From positions 644,534 to 708,533 of the forward strand of contig NZ_VCEK01000002.1 of assembly GCF_005862235.1 (NCBI RefSeq): a stretch of 64,000 bases of DNA. Reading direction: 5' to 3'. This stretch comes from Saccharomonospora piscinae (GTDB taxonomy: Bacteria > Actinomycetota > Actinomycetes > Mycobacteriales > Pseudonocardiaceae). Under the pieces are notes generated by a model. That model did not search any database. It saw only the letters and a list, made by a program, of their open reading frames with translations, and had not been told where the DNA came from. Below are positions 23,380 through 31,106 of this stretch, one piece after another; position 1 is the first letter of the stretch, and the number at the start of each line of letters is the position of its first letter. The translations under genes and the position numbers were made by a program.

Positions 23380-24531
23380 TCACCCGTCCGTCCCGGGGTC
23401 GGCGGCCTCTCCGGAATCGTCGCTGTCGTCGCCGCCCTGGTCACCGCCGTCGGCGTCGCCACCGTCGCCGCCGTCGCCGCTGTCGCCGCTGTCGCCACTG
23501 TCGCCACTGCCGTCGGTGCCCTGGTCGCCGCCGTCCTGGTCACCGCCGCTGTCGCCGCCGTCGCCGTCCTGCTGCTCGCCGTCGGCGTCGTCGGCGCCCT
23601 CCTGCACGCTGCCCCGCACCGGTGCCAGCCCGCTGTCGTCCTCCAGTACGGCACCGACCTTGCAGTTCACCAGCGTGGAACCGGCCTCCCAGCTCTCCTC
23701 CGAGCGGATGTCCCAGCTCACGATCAGGCCGTCACCGGCCAGATCCTTGACGTCCCTGCCGCCCGTGTACTCCTCCACCTCTTCCGCGCACGTCGGGTCG
23801 AGCCACGCCATCTGGTCGTCCTCGGAGGGATGGGCGTCGAACTCGTCGGCGAGGTCCACGAGGGCGACGATCTCGTACGAGTGCTCCGAGTCACAGGTGG
23901 TGGGATCGCCGACGCTCTTGTCGACGAGTGCGAGGCAGGTGCCTGGCTCCCACACGGCGGACTGGTCCACGTCCTCGGCGGGCTCCGACAGCACCTGCAG
24001 GCCGCCCCCGGGGCCCGCCCACTGGAGCCCGCAGTGCAGCGTGCGGTCGCCGCCGGACCACTGTGCCTCGTCCGGGCGCAGCACCCCGATCGACAACTTG
24101 CCCTCCGGGTCCAGCGGGCCGTCGAGGTAGTCCTCGACCAGCTCACCGCAGCGCTGTTCCGTCAGCTCCCGCCACGTCTGCTCGTCGGGAAGGCGTGCCT
24201 TGGGGCCGTACTCCGACGACAGGTCGGCCAGCCCGACGACCTCGAAGAGGTGTTCGTCGTCACAGGAGACCCGTTTCACGTCGCTGGCGTCCGGATTCGT
24301 CCAGTTCAGGCAACTTCCGGGAGGCGAGCGGAACGCCTCCTGCCTCGCCTGCGCGATCTGTTCCTCTTTCTGCTCGGCCTCGCGCTGCGCCACCACCTGC
24401 GGACTTTCCGGCACCCACGCAAGCAGCCAGCTCAGTGTCATCGCGACGAGAGCACCGAGAAAGGCGCCACCCATCAACACACGGGTACGCAGCGCCGGGT
24501 CGGTCGGCTTGCGGGCGGGCTGGTCGGACAT
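23380..24531 (-). CDS. Septum-formation family membrane protein with acidic Gly/Asp tail
   Basis: 383 residues. A short cytoplasmic N-terminus, one transmembrane helix (about 17-42, LMGGAFLGALVAMTLSWLLA), then an extracytoplasmic region with two related Cys-containing repeats (PGSCLNWTNPD...CDDEHLFEVVGLADL and PGTCLALVDKS...CDSEHSYEIVALVDL), the septum_form domain. The last about 60 residues are a low-complexity GD/GGD/SGD tail. ATG 24531 has GGAG just upstream; ATG 24540 or 24543 is possible. It is divergent from the ATP-grasp operon. Confidence 0.82.
   Translation of the reverse strand: MSDQPARKPTDPALRTRVLMGGAFLGALVAMTLSWLLAWVPESPQVVAQREAEQKEEQIAQARQEAFRSPPGSCLNWTNPDASDVKRVSCDDEHLFEVVGLADLSSEYGPKARLPDEQTWRELTEQRCGELVEDYLDGPLDPEGKLSIGVLRPDEAQWSGGDRTLHCGLQWAGPGGGLQVLSEPAEDVDQSAVWEPGTCLALVDKSVGDPTTCDSEHSYEIVALVDLADEFDAHPSEDDQMAWLDPTCAEEVEEYTGGRDVKDLAGDGLIVSWDIRSEESWEAGSTLVNCKVGAVLEDDSGLAPVRGSVQEGADDADGEQQDGDGGDSGGDQDGGDQGTDGSGDSGDSGDSGDGGDGGDADGGDQGGDDSDDSGEAADPGTDG
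23390..23580 (-). repeat. Low-complexity coding repeat (Gly-Asp-Ser tail)
   Basis: Runs of GTCGCCGCT/GTC-type codons encode GDSGDSGDSGDGGDGGD-like sequence inside the septum-formation gene. It is coding low-complexity DNA, not an independent satellite, and likely to vary in length between strains. Confidence 0.7.
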
Positions 24532-24616
24532 CGGCTCCATCATGCCTGTTTCGCCATGCGGCCGGGAACGAGTGGCTAAGGTGACGTACCGCAAGACTCG
24601 CGGTCTGGGAGTGTCG

Positions 24617-25204
24617 ATGACGGGTAACGAGGAAAACGACGAGGATCGGCCTGCGCGCGGCTCGATGCGCTTCCAGGATCCCGAGACGGCGACGCCTCGG
24701 GAGCCGACCCTGGCGGAGAAACGGGCGCGCGCGAAAGCCGTCGACGAGCGCAGGCGCACTGCCGAGGAGAAACGGCAGGCGCGCGAGGAGGCCGAGAGCA
24801 AGGCGCGCTCGCGGCGCAAGCTGCTGGCGGGCGGCGGTGTGACGGTCGGGCTCGTGGGACTGGTCGCGGCCTGGTACGTCGTGGCCGCGCCCGAGGAGGT
24901 CACCGCCGTCTGCACCACCGCCGACGGCACCATCGTCGACGACGACTACTGCGACGACGACTACGTCAGCTCGCACCACGGCTACCACAGCGGCGGCTGG
25001 ATCTTCCTGCCCTCGCCGGGCGGCGGAAGCCCGCAGCAGTACCGCTACAACTACGGCGGCAGCGGCACCGAGGGCCAGCGTGTGCAGGGCGGCAGCTTCT
25101 CAAGGCCCTCGAACGCGACCATCAACACCAAGTCCGGTTCCACCGTCCAGCGCGGCGGCTTCGGCATCAGCGGCGGCAGCTTCGGCAAGGGTGGAGGGTC
25201 GTAG
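24617..25204 (+). CDS. Membrane-anchored Gly-rich protein, YgiB/YjfM (DUF1190)-like
   Basis: 195 residues. A highly charged cytoplasmic N-terminus (RARAKAVDERRRTAEEKRQ) precedes a transmembrane helix at about 75-95. The extracytoplasmic part has two Cys, DDDYCDDDYVSSHHGYHS and a C-terminal GGFGISGGSFGKGGGS tail. Enterobacterial YgiB/YjfM proteins (DUF1190) have the same Gly/Ser-rich FG tail and are always next to a YgiC/YjfC ATP-grasp enzyme, as here (stop and next start directly adjacent). The similarity is by layout and composition; homology is inference. Confidence 0.65.
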   Translation: MTGNEENDEDRPARGSMRFQDPETATPREPTLAEKRARAKAVDERRRTAEEKRQAREEAESKARSRRKLLAGGGVTVGLVGLVAAWYVVAAPEEVTAVCTTADGTIVDDDYCDDDYVSSHHGYHSGGWIFLPSPGGGSPQQYRYNYGGSGTEGQRVQGGSFSRPSNATINTKSGSTVQRGGFGISGGSFGKGGGS

Positions 25205-26371
25205 GTGCGCAGGGAGACGGGAACACCCCGCCCCGGCTGGGAGAAGATCGTCGCCGAGCAGGGGCTGGTGTTCGGCACCCCCGCGCGGTACGCGACGGGT
25301 CAGGCACGGCCGTACTGGGACGAGTCGGTGCACTACGTGCTGGAGATGGACGAGGTGCTGTCGGTCGAGGCCGACGTCGAGTTGCTGCACTCGATGTGCC
25401 TCGACGCGGTCGACCACGTGGTCACCACCGAGCGCTACGCCGAGTTCGGCCTGCCCGAGTGGGTGTGGCCGCACATCGCGGAGTCGTGGCGGCGCGGTGA
25501 CCCGCATCTCTACGGCCGGTTCGACCTCCGCTACGACGGCGGCAGCCCCGCCAAGCTGCTGGAGTACAACGCCGACACGCCGACCTCGCTGCTGGAGGCG
25601 GCTCTCATCCAGTGGTACTGGAAGACCGACGTCCATCCCGACGACGACCAGTGGAACTCGCTGCACGAACAGCTCGTGGACCGCTGGCGTGCCGTGGGCG
25701 CGTCGCTGCCGTCCAAGGAGGTCCATTTCAGCTGGTCCGGCGCCGATCCGACCGGCGAGGACCACCTGACGGTCACCTACCTGCAGGAGACGGCGGCCGA
25801 AGCCGGGCTCGACACCGTGGGGCTGGCCATCGAGGAGATCGGCTGGGACCCGCTGCTCGAACGGTTCGTCGACCTCGAAGAGGCACCCATGAACACGGTG
25901 GTGAAGCTGTATCCGTGGGAGTGGGTCATCGACGAGGAGTTCGGCCGCCACGCCGTGACGTCGCTGCCGCAGACCCAGTGGGTCGAACCGCTGTGGAAGA
26001 TGCTGCTGTCCAACAAGGCGATTCTCGGCGTCCTGTGGGAGAACTACCCCGGCCACCCCAACCTGCTTCCCGCCTTCAACGACCAGCCCGGTCTGCTGAC
26101 GGAGTACGTGCGCAAGCCCAAGCTCGGCAGAGAGGGCGCGAACGTGCGCATCGTGGCGCCCGGCTACGAGACCGAGACCGGCGGCGTCTACGGCGAGGAG
26201 GGGTTCGTCTACCAGGCCTTCGACCCACTGCCGGAGTTCGGCGGTTACCGTCCCGCGCTGGGTGCCTGGATCGTGGGGGACAACGCGGCGGGACTCGGGA
26301 TCAGGGAGACGTCAGGGCTCGTCACCGACGACGGTGCCGCGTTCGTCCCCCACCGCATCCCGCAGTCGTGA
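25205..26371 (+). CDS. Glutathionylspermidine-synthase-family ATP-grasp ligase (YgiC/YjfC-like)
   Basis: 388 residues from GTG 25205, immediately after the previous stop. Family landmarks are GRFDLRYDGG, LLEYNADTPTSLLEAA, LYPWEWVIDEEFG, EPLWKMLLSNKAILGVLWE and the C-terminal IRETSGLVTDDGAAFVPH. This is the synthetase half of Gsp without the amidase. YgiC-type enzymes are ATP-dependent amide ligases with poorly known substrates. Actinobacteria lack glutathione, so glutathionylspermidine itself is an unlikely product. The surrounding DUF1190-like and DUF350 genes define a conserved three-gene unit. Confidence 0.9.
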   Translation: MRRETGTPRPGWEKIVAEQGLVFGTPARYATGQARPYWDESVHYVLEMDEVLSVEADVELLHSMCLDAVDHVVTTERYAEFGLPEWVWPHIAESWRRGDPHLYGRFDLRYDGGSPAKLLEYNADTPTSLLEAALIQWYWKTDVHPDDDQWNSLHEQLVDRWRAVGASLPSKEVHFSWSGADPTGEDHLTVTYLQETAAEAGLDTVGLAIEEIGWDPLLERFVDLEEAPMNTVVKLYPWEWVIDEEFGRHAVTSLPQTQWVEPLWKMLLSNKAILGVLWENYPGHPNLLPAFNDQPGLLTEYVRKPKLGREGANVRIVAPGYETETGGVYGEEGFVYQAFDPLPEFGGYRPALGAWIVGDNAAGLGIRETSGLVTDDGAAFVPHRIPQS

Positions 26372-26414
26372 TAGGACACGCCCGAGATTTGCTGACTCGA
26401 ACTGGGAGAACTCC

Positions 26415-26861
26415 GTGCTCGTAGCACTGTCCGACACCTTCGGTACCGACCTCGCCCGGGGTATCGGGGCGATCTTGCTCTACGCGATCGTCGGCCTGGT
26501 ACTCATGTTGCTGGGTTTCTACGCCATCGACTTCACCACGCCGGGCAGGCTGTCCGAGCTGGTGCGCCGTGGTCTGCCCAACGCGGTGGTGATCACGGCG
26601 TCGGGGCTCGTGTCGATGGCGTTCATCGTGGTGGTGGCCATCTGGTCGTCGGCCAGCGACCTGACCGAGGGGCTCATCACATCGCTCGTGTACGGCCTGA
26701 TCGGCATCATCGCGCAGGTGCTGGCGGTGCGGCTGCTGGAGTTCGCGACCCGCATCGACGTGCGCTCCACCATCGAGCAGGAGCGGTACACCCCGGCGAG
26801 CTTCATCGTGGCGGCGGCCCACGTCGCGCTGGGTCTCGTGGTGGCCGTGGCGATCTCGTAG
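26415..26861 (+). CDS. DUF350 integral membrane protein (YjfL-like)
   Basis: 148 residues from GTG 26415 with GGGAGA upstream, four transmembrane helices in two related pairs (AILLYAIVGLVLMLLGFYAIDF and NAVVITASGLVSMAFIVVVA). Matches DUF350/YjfL. It closes an operon with the ATP-grasp enzyme (43-bp gap). Function unknown; a membrane partner for the ligase product is inference. Followed by a hairpin-forming dispersed repeat. Confidence 0.82.
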   Translation: MLVALSDTFGTDLARGIGAILLYAIVGLVLMLLGFYAIDFTTPGRLSELVRRGLPNAVVITASGLVSMAFIVVVAIWSSASDLTEGLITSLVYGLIGIIAQVLAVRLLEFATRIDVRSTIEQERYTPASFIVAAAHVALGLVVAVAIS

Positions 26862-26885
26862 TCGTCCCGTCCGTGCCGCGAAGGC

Positions 26886-26910
26886 TGCCGCGAAGGCCAC
26901 CTTCACTGCG
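26886..26910 (+). repeat. Dispersed 25-bp repeat, copy 1
   Basis: The 25 bases here are identical to 51649-51673 in this window. A 12-bp partial copy of its start (26874-26885) precedes it in tandem, and its 3' part recurs at 26931-26942. It lies in the gap after the DUF350 gene, as part of a hairpin. Confidence 0.8.
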
Positions 26911-26934
26911 CCTGGCGCAGCGGGGGTGGCCTTC
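26892..26934. terminator. Hairpin built from the dispersed repeat, after the DUF350 gene
   Basis: GAAGGCCACC (26892-26901) pairs with GGTGGCCTTC (26925-26934), enclosing an inner stem of about 7 bp (26906-26912 with 26914-26920). It is placed 30 bp after the DUF350 stop, so it probably ends the operon transcript. No U tract. Confidence 0.6.
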
Positions 26935-27009
26935 ACTGCGTCAGCGAAACGCCACCGTCCGCACATAAAGCCTTGGTTTCTGGCCGTCCAACGGGCGGCG
27001 GATGTCGAC

Positions 27010-27015
27010 TACCGT
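27010..27015 (+). promoter_or_regulatory. Leaderless -10 element for the dehalogenase
   Basis: TACCGT is exactly 7 nt before GTG 27023, which supports that codon as the start over ATG 27002. Confidence 0.5.
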
Positions 27016-27022
27016 GAGGCGG

Positions 27023-27934
27023 GTGCGGCTACTGCGGACTCCTGAGGACCGATTCACCGACCTACCCGACTTCGACTACCCCGCGTTGTACGCGGATGTC
27101 GACCACCCGCTGGACGGCATCATCAGAGTGGGCTACGTCGAGGCGGGTCCACCGGACGGGCCCACGGTCCTGCTGCTCCACGGTGAGCCGACCTGGTCGT
27201 ACCTCTACCGCAGGATGCTGCCGGTACTGGCCGACGCTGGTATCAGGGCGGTCGCGCCCGACCTCGTGGGTTTCGGCCGTTCCGACAAGCCGGCCGAGAT
27301 CGCCGACCACAGCTACGAGCGCCACGTCGAGTGGCTGCGTACCTTCGCCTTCGACGCTCTCGACCTGCGCGACGTCGTGCTCGTGGGCCAGGACTGGGGT
27401 GGCCTGCTCGGCCTGCGGCTCGCGGCCGAGAACCTCGACCGGTTCGCCGGGGTGGTGGCCGCCAACACCGGCCTGCCGACGGGTGACCAGTCGATGCCCG
27501 AGGCGTGGTGGTCGTTCCACGACGCCGTGGAGAACGCCCAGGTCCTCGACATCGCCCGGTTCGTGCAGTCGGGCTGCCGCCGCAGCCTGACCGAACCGGA
27601 GCGCGCGGCCTACGACGCGCCGTTTCCCAACGAGATGTACAAGGCGGGTCCGAGGGCCATGCCCGCGCTGGTCCCGACCAGCCCGGACGACGAGGCGACC
27701 GAGGCCAACCGCTCGGCGTGGCGCACGCTCACCGAGTCGGACCTGCCCTTTCTGTGCGCGTTCTCGGACGGTGACCCCATCACGGAGGCGATGGGGCCGA
27801 TCCTGCGCCGCGCCATGCCGGGTGCGGCGGGGCGCGAGCACCCGACCATCGAGAACGCGGGCCACTTCCTCCAGGAGGACGGTGGCGAGGAACTCGCGCG
27901 CGTGGTCGCCGGGTTCGTGCGGTCGCTGGGCTGA
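27023..27934 (+). CDS. Haloalkane dehalogenase-like alpha/beta hydrolase (HLD-I type)
   Basis: 303 residues. With GTG 27023 the N-terminus reads MRLLRTPEDRF, aligning with DhlA of Xanthobacter. The oxyanion-hole stretch LLHGEPTWSYLYRRM has Trp beside the nucleophile pocket, Asp124 in VGQDWGG is the nucleophile at the same number as in DhlA, AWW near 161-163 could supply the second halide-binding Trp, and His281 is in ENAGHFLQED. Asp249 or Asp251 would be the acid. This combination is diagnostic of haloalkane dehalogenases rather than epoxide hydrolases. The natural substrate is unknown. An ATG at 27002 would add 7 residues. Confidence 0.85.
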   Translation: MRLLRTPEDRFTDLPDFDYPALYADVDHPLDGIIRVGYVEAGPPDGPTVLLLHGEPTWSYLYRRMLPVLADAGIRAVAPDLVGFGRSDKPAEIADHSYERHVEWLRTFAFDALDLRDVVLVGQDWGGLLGLRLAAENLDRFAGVVAANTGLPTGDQSMPEAWWSFHDAVENAQVLDIARFVQSGCRRSLTEPERAAYDAPFPNEMYKAGPRAMPALVPTSPDDEATEANRSAWRTLTESDLPFLCAFSDGDPITEAMGPILRRAMPGAAGREHPTIENAGHFLQEDGGEELARVVAGFVRSLG

Positions 27935-27971
27935 TCCGCGCCCGGGAACGGGACCACCCCAGCGACCGGTG

Positions 27972-28304
27972 TCAGGACTGGTCCTCGGCGGCGCGTTTGA
28001 CGGCGGCGAGGCGCCGGTCCCAGTCGGCGGCCAGGCCCGCCATCCAGCGCGCCGTCGCGTCGAGGGCCTCGGCACGCACCGTGTAGCGCACCTCACGGCC
28101 CGCGCGCTGCGGTGCCACCAGTTCGGCCTCCTCCAGCACGGCGAGGTGCTTGGCCACGGCCTGCCGCGAGACGGGAAGCCGCTCGGCCAGTGTCGAGGCG
28201 CTGGCCGAGCCCCGCTCCGACAGCACGTCCAGTACCGCGCGCCGGGTCGGGTCGGCCAGCGCGCCGATCACCGCGTCCACCTTGCCCACCTCGGCCGGGC
28301 TCAT
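27972..28304 (-). CDS. ArsR-family winged-helix repressor
   Basis: 110 residues. HTH core: ALADPTRRAVLDVLSERGSA, LPVSRQAVAKHLAVLEEAEL and the wing GREVRYTV. This subgroup is typically coupled to an SRPBCC (AHSA1) gene, as here. The start ATG at 28304 overlaps the stop of the SRPBCC gene (ATGA), so it is the second gene of the operon. It probably represses the operon through the two inverted repeats at 28745-28797. No metal-binding Cys cluster is present. Confidence 0.9.
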   Translation of the reverse strand: MSPAEVGKVDAVIGALADPTRRAVLDVLSERGSASASTLAERLPVSRQAVAKHLAVLEEAELVAPQRAGREVRYTVRAEALDATARWMAGLAADWDRRLAAVKRAAEDQS

Positions 28305-28726
28305 GCCGCGACGGACTTCCGCAGCGCGTCGAGCTGGGCTTCCCAGCCGCCCGTGTTCTCGTCGAGCGCCTGCGCACGGTGCTGCTGCGGCAGGGTCGCG
28401 AAGCCGCTCTCCACCACCGTGAGGCGGGTGCCGCCCTGTTCCTCGGCCAGGGTGAACTCGACCAGCGTGGAGTTTCCCTCCGCCGGTTCCGTGCCCTCGA
28501 AGGCGCTGGCCCACCGGTAGGCCAGGTAGCGCGGCGGTTCGGACTTCTCGATCACGATCGGGTAGTCGCCCTCCTGTGCGTTGTGGGCGACGAAGCGTTC
28601 CCCCGTCCGCGGAGTGAGCCCGCGGCGGCCGCCGTCGTCGACCCAGGAGAACTCGACGAGTGTGGCCCACACGCGGTCGGCGGGGGCGTCGATCAGCACG
28701 TCACGTTCGATGCGGTCCGGATTCAT
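28301..28726 (-). CDS. SRPBCC / AHSA1-like protein
   Basis: 141 residues from ATG 28726 with AAGGGAGG ribosome site. The START/Bet v1-like fold of the AHSA1 type is shown by RDVLIDAPADRVWATLVEFS, YPIVIEKSEPPRYLAYRW and the C-terminal helix GGWEAQLDALRKSV. Such proteins bind hydrophobic ligands. First gene of an operon with an ArsR repressor, suggesting ligand- or stress-induced expression. Substrate unknown. Confidence 0.88.
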   Translation of the reverse strand: MNPDRIERDVLIDAPADRVWATLVEFSWVDDGGRRGLTPRTGERFVAHNAQEGDYPIVIEKSEPPRYLAYRWASAFEGTEPAEGNSTLVEFTLAEEQGGTRLTVVESGFATLPQQHRAQALDENTGGWEAQLDALRKSVAA

Positions 28727-28744
28727 GGTGCCTCCCTTGATTGA

Positions 28745-28764
28745 GTGCAACCATAGAGTTGCAC
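28745..28764. promoter_or_regulatory. Operator 1 for the ArsR-type repressor
   Basis: GTGCAAC (28745-28751) and GTTGCAC (28758-28764), a perfect 7-bp inverted repeat with 6-bp spacer, 19 bp before the SRPBCC start. Confidence 0.75.
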
Positions 28765-28777
28765 AAGTGGCCACGAA

Positions 28778-28797
28778 GTGCAACCCATGAGTTGCTT
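28778..28797. promoter_or_regulatory. Operator 2 for the ArsR-type repressor
   Basis: GTGCAAC (28778-28784) and GTTGCTT (28791-28797), the same repeat with two mismatches in the outer right arm. Centre-to-centre distance to operator 1 is 33 bp, close to three helical turns, so two dimers would bind the same face. Confidence 0.7.
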
Positions 28798-28843
28798 CAA
28801 GGGGTCGGCCGACCGCGTGCGCGCCACCGGACGTGGGCCGGTC

Positions 28844-28849
28844 TACCCT
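28844..28849 (+). promoter_or_regulatory. Leaderless -10 element for serS
   Basis: TACCCT is exactly 7 nt before GTG 28857. Confidence 0.55.
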
Positions 28850-28856
28850 GCTAACC

Positions 28857-30122
28857 GTGATTGACCTGAGGACTCTGCGCGAGGAACCGGACGTCGTGCG
28901 CGCCTCGCTGCGCGCGCGTGGCGAGGACGTCGGTGTGGTGGACAGGTTGCTGTCCCTCGATGCCGCACGCAGGTCCGCCATCGCCACGGCCGACCGGCTC
29001 CGCGCCGAGCAGAAGCAGCTCGGCAAGCGCATCGGCAGGGCATCCGGCGAGGAGCGCGAGTCCCTGCTCACGCGGGGCAAGGAACTCGCGGCCGAGGTCA
29101 AGACCGCCGAGGCCGAGCAGAACCGCGCCGGTGACGAGTTCGAGCAGTTGCACCGCGTGGTGCCGAACGTGATCCACCCGGACGTCCCCGCCGGCGGCGA
29201 GGACGACTTCGCGGTGCTCAAACACGTCGGCACTCCCCGCGAGTTCGACTTCACGCCCCGCGACCACCTCGAACTCGGGGAGGCACTCGGCGCCGTCGAC
29301 ATGGAACGCGGAGCCAAGGTGTCGGGCGCCCGGTTCTACTTCCTCACCGGGATCGGCGCGCAGCTCCAGCTCGCACTGCTGAACATGGCGGCGGCGCAGG
29401 CCACGGCCAAGGGCTTCCAGTTGATGGTGCCGCCCGTGCTCGTGCGGCCGGAGGTCATGGCGGGCACCGGATTCCTCGGGGCCCACTCGTCGGAGGTGTA
29501 CCACCTGCCGGACGACGACCTGTACCTGGTGGGCACGTCGGAGGTGCCGCTCGCTGGCTACCACTCCGACGAGATCCTGGATCTCTCGCGCGGGCCGAGG
29601 CGCTACGCGGGCTGGTCGTCCTGCTTCCGCCGGGAGGCGGGTTCGTACGGCAAGGACACGCGCGGCATCATCCGCGTCCACCAGTTCGACAAGGTCGAGA
29701 TGTTCGTCTTCTGCAGGCCGGAGGACGCCGAGGCCGAGCACGCGAACCTGCTCGCGTGGGAGGAGGAGATGCTCGCCAAGATCGAGGTGCCGTACCGCGT
29801 GATCGATACGGCGGCGGGGGACCTCGGCACAAGCGCGGCGCGCAAGTACGACTGCGAGGCGTGGGTGCCCACCCAGCAGGCCTACCGCGAGCTGACCTCG
29901 ACCTCCAACTGCACGACCTTCCAGGCGCGCAGGCTCGCGGTGCGTTACCGCGACGACGACGGCAAGCCGCAGGTGACGGCGACCCTCAACGGCACGCTCG
30001 CGACGACGCGCTGGCTCGTCGCGATCCTGGAGAACCACCAGCTGGCCGACGGCTCCGTGCGGGTTCCGGAGGCCCTGCGGCCGTTCCTCGGTGGGCTCTC
30101 CGTCCTGTCGCCGTCGGCCTGA
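28857..30122 (+). CDS. serS: Seryl-tRNA synthetase
   Basis: 421 residues. N-terminal long antiparallel coiled-coil tRNA-binding arm (about 25-110) and class II catalytic core: motif 2 [21 protein letters not shown] and motif 3 near [18 protein letters not shown]. It charges tRNA-Ser (and tRNA-Sec where present). The frame is open to 28833 but GTG 28857 gives the standard [18 protein letters not shown] start and is preceded by a leaderless -10. Its promoter lies next to the ArsR operators, but the coding units are divergent. Confidence 0.97.
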   Translation: MIDLRTLREEPDVVRASLRARGEDVGVVDRLLSLDAARRSAIATADRLRAEQKQLGKRIGRASGEERESLLTRGKELAAEVKTAEAEQNRAGDEFEQLHRVVPNVIHPDVPAGGEDDFAVLKHVGTPREFDFTPRDHLELGEALGAVDMERGAKVSGARFYFLTGIGAQLQLALLNMAAAQATAKGFQLMVPPVLVRPEVMAGTGFLGAHSSEVYHLPDDDLYLVGTSEVPLAGYHSDEILDLSRGPRRYAGWSSCFRREAGSYGKDTRGIIRVHQFDKVEMFVFCRPEDAEAEHANLLAWEEEMLAKIEVPYRVIDTAAGDLGTSAARKYDCEAWVPTQQAYRELTSTSNCTTFQARRLAVRYRDDDGKPQVTATLNGTLATTRWLVAILENHQLADGSVRVPEALRPFLGGLSVLSPSA

Positions 30123-30137
30123 GCGGGAGGGAGATCC

Positions 30138-31100
30138 ATGCGCGGCAGGGTGCTCGCCGTACTCGCCACTGCCCTGCTCGCGGCAGGGTGCGCCACGACG
30201 GTGGCGGGCGTCCCGACGGCCCAGCCCCGGCCGAGCGCTCCCGCCGGTCCCACGGGCGAGCCGTGTGCGCTGCTCACCGCGGAGCAGGCGAGCGCGCTGA
30301 AACTCGCACCGGAGGGCGAGTTCACCGCGGGCGATCCCGGGCGGCTGATGCCGGCGCTGTGCGTCTGGACGCCCGCGAACCCCGACCTCGGACTGGACCC
30401 GCTCACCGTCAACTTCTCGGTGGACATCGCGCTGGCCGAGTACTTCGCCGGTGCCGAGCCCGAGTGGGAGAAGGAGATCGGCGGTCTGCGGTGGGCGCGT
30501 TACCTCGACCCGGTCGGTGGCGAGGGCCTGTGCAACCTCGCCACCGAACTGTCCCCCTCGTCGTTCGTGACCATCGTGAGCGGCGACTTCGTCGAGGACG
30601 AGGGCGCGTGCGAGCAGGCGGAGGCGGCGGCCCCGTTCGTGGCCTCCCACCTGCCCGGCGGCGAGCCCGCACCCGAGATCAGGCCGGAGCCGCCGAGCCC
30701 GCTGGAGTCGGTCGACCCCTGTTCGTTGCTGGAGGCCGAGCAGGCTGAGGAACTGGACCGGCGTGCCAGGGGTGAGTTCAGCGAGGGCGACACCACGCTG
30801 CCGCCGCGTTGCGTGTGGGTCGGCGCCGACGGCGACGAGCGCGACACCACGATCGTCGGGGTGGCGGCCGAGCGGGCCGTGCCCGAACCGCAGTCGGAGC
30901 CGACCACCGTGTCGGAAGGCGGTCGGCAGTGGCGGTTGTACCGCACCGACCTGCCGACTCTGTGCCGAGCGGACCTCGCCGTCACCGAGACCTCGTACGT
31001 GAGCATCACCGTCACCCAGTCCGACGTGGACCCGGACGAGGTGTGCGGCAGGGTCGAGGACGCGATCCCGTTCGTGACCGCGAACCTGCCCGGCGAGTGA
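30138..31100 (+). CDS. Lipoprotein with two DUF3558 modules
   Basis: 320 residues. Signal peptide with lipobox LLAAGC, so the mature protein is a cell-surface lipoprotein. Two related DUF3558 modules follow: PCALLTAEQASAL...CVWTPAN (about 40-170) and PCSLLEAEQAEEL...CVWVGAD (about 190-315), each with the Cys pair and the closing DAIPFV/AAPFVASHLPG type segment. The family is abundant in Pseudonocardiaceae and has no known activity. GGGAGG ribosome site 15 bp after serS; co-transcription with serS is likely. Confidence 0.82.
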   Translation: MRGRVLAVLATALLAAGCATTVAGVPTAQPRPSAPAGPTGEPCALLTAEQASALKLAPEGEFTAGDPGRLMPALCVWTPANPDLGLDPLTVNFSVDIALAEYFAGAEPEWEKEIGGLRWARYLDPVGGEGLCNLATELSPSSFVTIVSGDFVEDEGACEQAEAAAPFVASHLPGGEPAPEIRPEPPSPLESVDPCSLLEAEQAEELDRRARGEFSEGDTTLPPRCVWVGADGDERDTTIVGVAAERAVPEPQSEPTTVSEGGRQWRLYRTDLPTLCRADLAVTETSYVSITVTQSDVDPDEVCGRVEDAIPFVTANLPGE

Positions 31101-31106
31101 GGGCGT

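Noticed and set aside
23395-23580. Possible CRISPR-like or satellite repeat
   Set aside because: The repeats are short, in frame and encode the Gly/Asp/Ser tail of the septum-formation protein; no spacers.
26862-27000. Possible IS end or attachment site
   Set aside because: Only short palindromic repeat units shared with 51649-51673; no transposase, no target duplication, no tRNA.
27002-27022. ATG 27002 as start of the dehalogenase
   Set aside because: GTG 27023 has the leaderless -10 spacing and aligns with the DhlA N-terminus; kept only as an alternative.
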